From Asterella californica (lineage: Eukaryota > Streptophyta > Marchantiopsida > Marchantiales > Aytoniaceae), in the NCBI GenBank assembly GCA_036924285.1, contig JAYKYS010000001.1:14347501-14411500 (forward strand): DNA of 64,000 nucleotides, read 5' to 3'. Each line of letters begins with the position of its first letter. Position 1 is the first letter of the stretch. The notes under the pieces were generated by a model that was not told the origin of the DNA, searched no databases, and worked only from the letters and a program-made list of their open reading frames with translations. The translations under genes and the position numbers were made by a program. Of this stretch, positions 56,253 through 64,000 are shown in pieces.

Positions 56253-58547
56253 CTACTCAGATTGCTCGGAGGCAATCTCTACCTGATCTGCTCCTATCGG
56301 AACTCCTAACTCGGCTTCTGATAAGCTGGGAAGCCTTGCAATTACCTCGGGTGTCACTGAGGTGGCTTCCTCCTCAACAATCGTCGATGGCTCTGCTGTT
56401 GCTGCTTCTTCGGCTTCTGCTTCGGAAGACGGAAGCGTCTTCTGGGAAGCTGGGTCGACGTGTGCTTCCTCGCTCTTTTGAGACACTGGGAGCCATGGTG
56501 ACTTCATAGAAGTCCGGGGAAGTCGCTTCCTCCACTCGGAATACCTGAGAAGACGACTCGTCTTCTTGTCTTCCAGAAGACGCCTTGTCTTCCGAGGCTT
56601 CTTCCGAGATCCTCTCGGCTTCCAACGCTGTCATTACCAAGTGGACAGCGAGGTCGAACTCCTCCTTCTCCAATTCGGATCCAGTCGATGGTGCTGGGGC
56701 TTGGGAAGATGCAGTTGCAGGTGGCGGAAGCGAGGGAAGACCATAGAGTGTCTTCACTCTCTCTATCTGCAGATCCAAGTACCGGAACATGCTCTCCTTG
56801 CAATCTACCAACATCGACCTGGACTCGTCGTCCCATTCCCTAGCCAAGGTAAGAAGCTTCCTACCCGCGGTGAAGTTGAACTTCTTCCGAAGTGCTTCCA
56901 CCGATTGAGCTAACATCCCCTACGCACGAGCTTCCGCTGCTTCTCGCTGCGTCTTCTCGGCTGCAGTCTGCGCTTCTGCGGCTTCCCGTAGTGTCTTCCA
57001 TGTCATCTTCTTCTCTGCAAGGACGGTGATCTTACCTCGCACTCGCAGAACCTCCTGGTCACGCTGCTGTAAACGCGCTTGTAACTCCTGGTTGCTCTTC
57101 CTCAGCTGCGCTAACTCTTTGGCAGAAGCGACTGCTTCCACCTTGTATTTCGCTGCGAGCTTCTCCGTGGTACGGAGACTAGCTTCCAGCGCTTCTATCT
57201 TCTTTTGGTCCTCTTCCTGTCGCATCAAGGTGCGTAGACCAAATCCAGGCTGTAGTCGCTTCTCCTGAGCCTTCGCTCTCTTCTCGATCAACTTCATAGT
57301 TGGCTGGATCTCTGAGTGGAAGAAGGCACTGAACTCCTCCAGCCTTCTTCTCGCGGAAGACAGACTCATCTCCACGATTCGATCAGAGGTCTCTACCTTG
57401 TCTTCCAGAGGCAAGGATGCCTCTTCCACCACTATGGTCTTCTGTTTCTGCACACGAGAAGATGCTACTCTTCTCATCTTTCGAGGTGGAAGATCCCTCC
57501 CCATGGCAGAAGCGGTCCTCTTTACTGCGCTTCCTCGCATCGCAGTAGGAGTGTTCATCCAACCTTCGTCTTCTGGAGTCTTCGGAAGACTCCCTGGTGT
57601 TGCAGAAGCGGTCTTCTGCTCCGGACGGGTACTCAGCGGCTCTTCCTGTGAATCGGACTCCGATCCAGAATGAATGATCGGGAAGGAGGTGGTCTTCCTA
57701 GGCACACTCCTAGGACCCATCTTGGTGGTGTCGCGTCTTCCAACCCACTGGAGTCGTCTTCCCTCACCAGAAGCGTCTTCTGATGAGTACCTAGCCTCAT
57801 CTGTGGCATCAGAGTGGGAGGGAGAGTCATTGCTGCTGCTCGGTCGTCTTCCCCCGAGGTCTCCTCATTCGCCTCGTGCTGCCCTGTTGGTCCATATCTC
57901 GCCAACTGATCTTTCGTCAGATCTCCCTTGACCACGTACAGATAACAGAATAACGGTGTCAGATGTCCTCCTGCCGGGGTGCCTAAGTAAACTAGCTCCG
58001 CCTGCACATATGCGTGGAAGAACGCGCCCCAGTTGATGGGTAGCTTTTCCCACACAGCCTCTAGGAACTCTACGTCTTGATCTCTTAGGTATCTCGTCTT
58101 CTGCGTCTTCCTCTTAGGAAAAAGGTGCAGGAACAATTTCACCAGAAGACGCTTCTGTAGCTCCCGGTAAGCTTCTACCTTCCATCCGTTCCTTCCTTGC
58201 ATGTCTTCCAGGAAGAGACAAGTTGTGCTCCCAGGCACATGCTACTTCCCCGAGATCATCGGTAGGATCTTTTTCTCCAACTCATACCCCTTGTTCTCGG
58301 CTTCTGACATGTGGAAAGCCATCCGCCACCATTCTGCTGTCCAGGAAGATGGTCTTCCCCGAGCTACTCCTGCCTTCGCAGGTACACGGTTGCGAGGAGG
58401 CAACGCTGCCCAAACCTCCTCCAGAAGTCCCTGGTCGGTGAGGTTCCAATCCCACAAGAAGAAATCGAGACCCAACTCCTTGAGGAAGGGCTTGGCCTCG
58501 GCCAACTCCGCTGCCGGTAACACCAACCCTCGAGGATGCATCGACAT
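56253..58547 (-). pseudogene. gag-like coiled-coil protein pseudogene
   Basis: The minus-strand ATG at 58547 opens a frame that runs, with lesions, to a stop at 56253, about 760 codons. An N-terminal globular part (58547-57740) contains FFLWDWNLTDQGLLEEVWAALP, SSWTAEWWRMAFHMSEAENKGYELEKKI and LPINWGAFFHAYVQAELVY. A basic/Ser-rich middle follows, then a long coiled coil (about 57300-56930) with EALEASLRTTEKLAAKYK and ELAQLRKSNQELQARLQQRDQEVL, and an acidic Glu/Ala/Ser-rich tail. Lesions are TAG at 58239-58241, a frame change near 57725, TAG at 56920-56922 and a frame change near 56507, after which the acidic frame continues. No pol genes follow. The family is not named here; the layout resembles the pseudogene at 22.2-24.3 kb. 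Confidence 0.6.
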
Positions 58548-59437
58548 ACTTGAAACTCTGTTGCACTAAGCCACACGCACTTACTGTGAGCCGAAGGCTC
58601 AGTCCTTCCCAAGCTCTCACAGTCTAGCTTCCACTCTCAGAAGACGAATCTAGTCTTCCAGAAGACAGCTACTCCGTCTTCCGGGATTCTAACAGTGCTT
58701 CCTAAGCTTGTCTCGTCTTCCGAACTATATCTAAACAATCCTAACTAAGCAAGGCCTCGCATGGGTTCCTAAGAAGACAACCCACCTTGCGCTACATCCT
58801 ACTTCCTAACAGAAGATACAAGATATGCGAGAAGTAAAGCACATGAAAGGTTCAGAAGATGGTTGCGGGCTCCTGCGGTGACAGTGACCTCTGGAAAGAC
58901 TCCTGAGACAGCTTCCGATTGAGTAACGTTCTCGGAAGACTTCCCACAACTAGACTTCCCTTCATTGGTCTCACATGTCTTCTGCTTCCGACACGCAATC
59001 TAACCTCACAACAACCACAAGACATTCACACTCTGTTCTTCTGACTCCTCGCCTCTCATACACACTCAGAAGAAGCTTGCTGCATGACGGGAAGACATGA
59101 CCTTCGACCATTCTCTCCAGATTCTGCTAGCAAGTCTTCTCACAACTCTCTTCTAAGTTCGGGAAGAAAAAGGAGTAGGCTGCTATGGGTCGGACAGAAG
59201 AGACCCGTAAAGGACCCTCACGTCTTCTCGCGCATTTTGCCAGCCTTTCCAGTCTTCTAATCTCTCTAGGAAGATGTGGATTTGAGAAGCTTGGAAGATC
59301 GGGAGGCACAGACCTGGTTCTCGACTTCCAACTTCTCTAAATAACAAACAACTCATCAAGCCACTCGGGATTCATATCAAGCCTCTCTTAACACCAAAGA
59401 AAATCCAATCCACTTCTCGATACGAATTGCATATAGT
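58548..59437. other. non-coding 5' flank of the gag-like pseudogene
   Basis: Rich in CTTCC/GAAGAC words, with stops in all frames. No other signal was found. Confidence 0.4.
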
Positions 59438-59560
59438 CGTCTTCCGAAGACAGTCAGGCTTTCGAAGCGTCTTCCGAAGAGGTTCTGATTTCAGAAGCGT
59501 CTTCCGAAGATATTCAGATCTTCCGAAGCGTCTTCTGTTCAAGGTTTCAGGAGTAGAGGG
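59438..59560. repeat. 30-bp tandem repeat containing palindrome GTCTTCCGAAGAC
   Basis: Units start at 59438, 59468, 59498 and (partial) 59529. Each opens with CGTCTTCCGAAGA, whose core TCTTCCGAAGA is nearly self-complementary. The rest of each unit is more variable. Confidence 0.85.
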
Positions 59561-60299
59561 ATGGTAGGGTAGGAAAATTGATAGCTGGGATCTCCAATTT
59601 GAGGGCGATGGGGTGGGAAGCTCGAATTGCACTCGAGAAGAAGCAAGAAGATGGCTGTTGGAAATTGGGCAGCGCTTCCGCGTCCCAATGTCTCAGAAGG
59701 AAAAATGTGGGGAGAGAATAAATTGATCGAGTTGCCTGCAATCAACCGGAGAAGCGCGGGGAATACCAAGCAAGGGGCGAGAAGCAGTGGGGGAGGAAAG
59801 AAAACATGGGAAGAACCTCTACAGTCTTTTGTCTTCTTCCCGGCCTTCTTTCAGTCTTCTGTGCACTTACGACTTCGACCCCAGCTCCAATGCGACCCCA
59901 CTAAGCTGCTGCCGCTGCCAATACCTCACCACTCCTCAATCGAAAGGTTCCTCCTCTGATTCTTTGCAGCTGCTCTTCAATGTCTGCTTCCGGGAGTCTC
60001 CAGAAGACCCCTTCAGCTCGATGCGATTCCTACTCTAAGTGATTTGCCCTCACCTTTTTCCTAGCTGTGAATCGATCCTGGCTCCACTCAATTTCACTCT
60101 ACTGCCTTCACTCAACTCGATTGCCTTCCAATTCGATCTTCTAAACCAAAGCAACCTCGATGCGGGAAGTGGTAGTGTTCTGCGCTAATGCGCTTCCTTC
60201 GCATCTTCTCGCGCATGTTAGGGGTTCCCAAACTAGATGACCTACCTAACCTACTCGGTGTTACATGGTAGGTACACCTACTTCTTACGTGGTTCAGCT

Positions 60300-60450
60300 T
60301 CCGCGGTTGCCGTCTTCCGGAAGACACGTGTCTTCCGTCTTCCGCCGTCTTCCATCTTCGGAAGATATAACCGAGAAGACTCTTCCCGGAAGACGGTCGT
60401 CTTCCGAAGAAGTCAACTTCTTATTACAAAAAGATTGTAAGATCATCTTC
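60300..60450. repeat. GTCTTCC/GGAAGAC palindrome cluster at the right edge
   Basis: At least eight TCTTCC or GGAAGA words occur in 150 bases, some back-to-back, and a final CTTCCTTCTAAGGAAG inverted repeat lies near 60448-60463. The cluster marks the end of the GAAGAC-rich domain; DNA to its right is AT-rich. Confidence 0.6.
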
Positions 60451-60755
60451 CTTCTAAGGAAGCCGTAATCTTAAGTAACAATGCTTCTTCAGTTATACAA
60501 ACAAGTTATTAATCTTAAAAATTTCAAAAATTCGTGAATCTTGTAAATTGTGCGCACCACAATAAATATACTCTAGAGACTTCAGAACTTCAATAAGAGA
60601 GTTAAAGTTATCAAATCGATGATATGTGCTCTTTTAAAGAGGCTAGGTATTCAAACAAGACATTGTAGTCAATGGCTCAACATGTCTTTTTAGAATGTGA
60701 GACGCTCCACACGTTAGGAGGTCCAACGAGAATGAAAGCAGAAAATCCTTTTTAA

Positions 60756-60980
60756 AAAAGAGATCGACGAACACAGCATGATGCATTACGCACGAGGCTG
60801 AAGAACAAGTTGGACAGATTAGAAAATATAGCATTACAAAGGACGTTAGCGAAGGCTTTGCAGAGGAGAGAAAAGGTGTTTTCTTCGTCCAATAGAAGAA
60901 GTAGTACATCAATGATTCAGCTCATGGAGACTCGTGTCTCCTTACTTGAGAAGGTTACACAGTTAGCTAGACATAGCTAG
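60756..60980 (+). pseudogene. mobile-element gene remnant with coiled-coil tail, copy 2
   Basis: A plus-strand frame is open from just after a TAA at 60753 to TAG at 60978-60980 (74 codons). It encodes a basic amphipathic segment with DALRTRLKNKLDRLENIAL and ends METRVSLLEKVTQLARHS. It has no suitable ATG at its start, so it is the 3' end of a larger, lost gene. The same tail occurs decayed at 40.0-40.15 kb. Confidence 0.5.
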
Positions 60981-61517
60981 TATTTCTGAGATTTTTCTTT
61001 CTCTACTTTGTGTCTGGTGGTCCTCGTCTTGTATCCTATGATGGGGGTTTTTCACTTGTATGTCATGCTATCTTCTCCCTTTAATAACATACATGGTAGA
61101 GCTGAAGGTTGAACCTTGAACATCTAGAGACCTTATAGCTTGATTTATCTTCACAATCGGCACTACCTAATGTTAGTGCTCGGAGTATCAGAATTAGTAC
61201 TACGATTAAATTGATAGATATCAGAGATTAAATTTTAAGAAAAAGTCTCTTAAAAATCCATTTTTGGAGAATTTTCCTTACTAGAGATTTGATTTTTGTT
61301 AGAAACTATACAAAATATATATAAGTATTTGTCATATCTTTGACAAAAAAATTCCTAATACCAAAAGCATAATTTCTTTGTTTGCTTTGGGAGTAAAACT
61401 ATTTGTAACAATTAAGAGATATGACGATTATGAGAAAAACAATTAGGAAGTACCAATGTTATAAAATATTTACGACATTGTGATACATGGACTGAATCGT
61501 CATTGGACTGCACACCT

Positions 61518-61528
61518 GACTTTCATCA
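61518..61528. repeat. MITE target duplication, left copy
   Basis: GACTTTCATCA directly precedes the left inverted arm and recurs at 61907-61917 after the right arm. Confidence 0.8.
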
Positions 61529-61906
61529 AGAAATTTTCTTGATCACTCCTCCAATACGTTTGTCCGGCTTGATCAAACCCTCCTTAATATAATATCTCTT
61601 GATCATACTCTTGACTAGCTACAGCTTGTAGCTCCGTTACCCGACCTATATCGAACTGTCATTAATGTTTGAGGAAGCCAGGTGATGTTGACTTCAAGTG
61701 AATGTTCTCAAAATATTGCATTGGATGTTGCAGTAGCTCTATCGAATTGCAGATTCATCAGACAGTACACATCTATATACGTAAGATATGTATATATACA
61801 AATTACAGATTGCAGCAAGTAAGAGATCCAACCGAATGACGAAACTTTAAGGAGGGTCTGATCAAGATTGACAAATGTTATGGGAGTCTAATCAAGCAAA
61901 TTTCTG
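61529..61906. mobile_element. Mutator-type MITE with 60-bp terminal inverted arms
   Basis: The left arm (61529-61588, starts AGAAATTTTCTTGATC, ends CCCTCCTTAA) is complementary to the right arm (61847-61906, starts TTAAGGAGGG, ends AAATTTCTG) at roughly three quarters of positions. The inner 20 bases differ at only one. The 258-base centre has no coding capacity. The 378-bp unit is flanked by an 11-bp direct repeat; long inverted arms with 9-11-bp duplications are characteristic of Mutator-like elements. The exact boundary could shift by one or two bases because the arm ends and duplication share letters. Confidence 0.75.
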
Positions 61907-61917
61907 GACTTTCATCA
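61907..61917. repeat. MITE target duplication, right copy
   Basis: GACTTTCATCA is identical to 61518-61528. Confidence 0.8.
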
Positions 61918-64000
61918 TGATACTCAAAACTTCAGAAACTATAGTACAATCAGACTGGATAAGTGCGAAGGGGAAAACAGTTTTGCATTTATAGAGCGTT
62001 TGCACCTATACATAAGTCAAAAAATGGTTGAATTTTACACTTATAAATCTCTTTGCAAAAAACTTCAAAATTATATTTATGTATAAGTTCATAAAACATG
62101 TAGAAGAAATTATTTTAACTTCTATGAATATAATATAATATGATATAAATATTACATTTAGAGCTTAAAACTTCATAAATAGATTTTTATTACATATTGA
62201 TCAAGCAATTCGAAGTAAGTTTAGTTGTGCTCTCTCAGATCTCTATGGATGGATACCAAATTCAGATATGTTTCAGTGAATTAGTTTTAGAGCTCCGGAG
62301 TGGATTCAGTGACAATCGGAGTCGAATGGAGAGATTTGATATTGCTCAAATTCATTCTTTTGAAGTCATCTTCTAGCAACATGGATATTATAGTAAATTT
62401 TAATACTTTATAGATTCAAGAAAGTAAATTCTAGCTATTGTATATTTTACAAAATGGAGAAATGATCAATTGTGTGAAAAGAACAGTAGCATGTGTAGAT
62501 ATTAGGATTTAAACGTTGGATAAGTGCAATATGTTTAAGTAATTGTACTCTTAATAGCTATATTATTGCTATTAAAGAGAGTTTAAAATTATAGATTTAT
62601 CTTTAATAAAAATAAAGTGAAAATAGTTGAAGTTAACCATAAGTGCAAAATTGCACTTCTATCGTATAATATTTTTGAGAATGAACAATTGCACTTCTAC
62701 TCCCCAAAAGCCCACAGAGGGTTCTCAGTCAGTGCAAGAGTCCTTGCTCGCGGCAGCCCAATGTTCCATTGCGAGAACTTCCTGTATACAAGTATAAACA
62801 CATCAATAATCAACTATAAGTATTAACTACTGCAGTTAACTACTCCCCGGAACTGTGTTACCTCGTCATATACAAGAGTTACGTTTTCAAGGGTTCTGGT
62901 TTTCCGCTGCGAACCTGAATGTAGTTTGTGTTTGCTCACACGGATCGAAAAGTGCTCACTATCTTTAGATAGAGGAGGCAAATATGCAGAGGATTAATTA
63001 TTACCTATTAGCAAACAGTAGTCCACACATGTACTTTGGGATGCGCGTCTATCAGCACTCTCTTTATAATTTATCTCATGGTTTTCCTGTATTTATAGAT
63101 TTGGATTAACAGTTAAATATTTTTTATTTTTTTTATCAACTTAATATGAAATTTTTACTTATTATTTATATATTTTCCTGATAACAAACAATAGTTCCCA
63201 GAATTCATCTTGCATGCATATTTATTAGGCGTGAATATTCACTTGATCTTCACCTTCTCCATCATTTATTATCTAATCTTTCCCAAGGGAAGATTAGCTA
63301 ATAAAGTAATGTCTGGATTAATCGTGTCTCGCATTTGTAGTTTTGGAAGCGAGTTTGCCTGTGTTTTTTTTTATGAATTATAAAGCTATGACTATCTGTA
63401 ACTCTAAGCTAAAATTAAATTTTCAACAATTTAATATTCTATAGTATTCAACAACTTAAATTTCAGATAACAGAAAGCGAACAAAATTTCTCCGATGTTG
63501 ATCTAGCATGCATATTTTACCTGCCGCCAGTGGCAGTGTTAACAAGTTCAGTTTTTCTTGTGAAAACGTTTCACACCATCAAGAAGGACGTTAACACAAG
63601 AACAAGAACGTAACCGTTACACGGTTCTCGTTCAAGAAAGCCATTAGAAGTAGGTAAGTCCTGGTTTTACTGAGTAGGACATATAAACTTCCCGCAAGAG
63701 TCCACAGAATTAGCGTGACCTCTTGAGGTACCGCCTCATCACTCCAATCTCACTACTCGGAGAGCTTTGAGAGATTCCAAAGTACACTAAACCCTAAATA
63801 GGCTTCGGCGGGCAAGTACAGGAGAAGGCTTTCCACGTCGCTTGAACCACTTTCGAAATTCTACCCGTACTCCTCGTCAAGGGGAAGGTTAGAGGGAAGA
63901 GGAAAGAAGTGCTCGAGAAGAATGGGAAGGCCATCTCACCCACGCACGTCCCATTCACTCTCCTTTGTATTATGGTTGTCAAGCTTCTTACACACAAAAT
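61918..64000. other. AT-rich spacer to the window end
   Basis: No supported gene is present. The last 500 bases are less AT-rich and contain AAACCCTAAA (63789-63798), a telobox-like word often found in plant promoters. A gene may begin beyond the window, but this is speculative. Confidence 0.35.

Larger units (their letters stand above)
54820..60450. mobile_element. GAAGAC/GTCTTC-saturated element or repeat domain
   Basis: From about 54.82 to 60.45 kb the words TCTTC, CTTCC, GAAGA and GTCTTC/GAAGAC occur at a density not seen elsewhere, in coding and non-coding parts alike. The edges are fairly sharp. The minus-strand gag-like pseudogene lies in the middle and a 30-bp tandem repeat near the right end. 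I suspect one non-autonomous element or a stack of related ones, but no long terminal repeats, inverted ends or target duplications were found by eye. Confidence 0.45.

Noticed and set aside
59430..60450. Heat-shock element array
   Set aside because: The palindrome has one base between TTC and GAA (TTCCGAA), not the two required for nTTCnnGAAn, so it does not fit the heat-shock consensus.
63789..63997. Telomeric repeat or gene start at the right edge
   Set aside because: Only one AAACCCTAAA word is present and the short minus-strand frame has no recognisable content.
1..64000. tRNA and small nuclear RNA genes
   Set aside because: I looked for the B-box GGTTCGAATCC pattern with a matching A-box and for snRNA landmarks on both strands and found no convincing pair; a dedicated scan could still find one.

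Overview
The window looks like nuclear DNA from a land plant, probably a non-seed plant such as a liverwort or other bryophyte. That placement is inference: it rests on a plant-type methionine gamma-lyase, plant-type Ty1/copia, L1-type LINE and hAT remains, a fragment of plastid rRNA-operon DNA, and intron-free host coding regions. Three host genes can be supported. LTO1/YAE1-domain protein (17467-17907, +) and PP1 inhibitor-3 (17972-18373, +) lie 64 bases apart on the same strand. Methionine gamma-lyase (44509-45888, -) lies alone. Nearly everything else is mobile-element wreckage or old low-complexity DNA.

Layout. 1-4.9 kb: AT-rich DNA with a roughly 100-bp insert of plastid rrn16 leader (386-485) and an unrecognised decayed coding region (2.6-3.8 kb). 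4.9-13.6 kb: a hAT-type transposase pseudogene on the minus strand, split by a copia insertion (5221-11442) that has three LTRs and one pair of 5-bp target duplications. 13.6-16.5 kb: degenerate spacer. 16.5-18.6 kb: the LTO1/inhibitor-3 locus. 20.9-26.6 kb: three decayed minus-strand coding regions, namely a protein kinase, a coiled-coil protein and a C48 (Ulp1-type) cysteine protease, plus a perfect 24-bp inverted repeat. 24.6-25.0 and 28.2-28.9 kb: paired purine-rich and CCGTCGG-bearing modules. 31.9-36.4 kb: a 5'-truncated LINE on the minus strand with a 14-bp target duplication. 40.6-41.1 kb: a trihelix (SANT-like) pseudogene. 44.5-46.1 kb: methionine gamma-lyase. 51.8-54.6 kb: three different short-repeat arrays. 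54.8-60.45 kb: a domain saturated with GAAGAC/GTCTTC that carries a gag-like coiled-coil pseudogene. 61.5-61.9 kb: a MITE with 60-bp inverted arms and an 11-bp target duplication.

How the genes relate. The LTO1 product is an adaptor for iron-sulphur cluster delivery to the ribosome-recycling ATPase ABCE1, and inhibitor-3 is a regulator of protein phosphatase 1. Their same-strand, 64-base spacing, with no visible room for a terminator or promoter, makes a bicistronic mRNA the most interesting biological hypothesis here. Methionine gamma-lyase is a stand-alone sulphur amino-acid catabolic gene with a CT-rich leader and a tiny upstream ORF.

All similarity calls are from reading the sequence; no database search was possible. 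Some reading frames that look open upstream begin at TTG or GTG, so gene starts were checked against the DNA.
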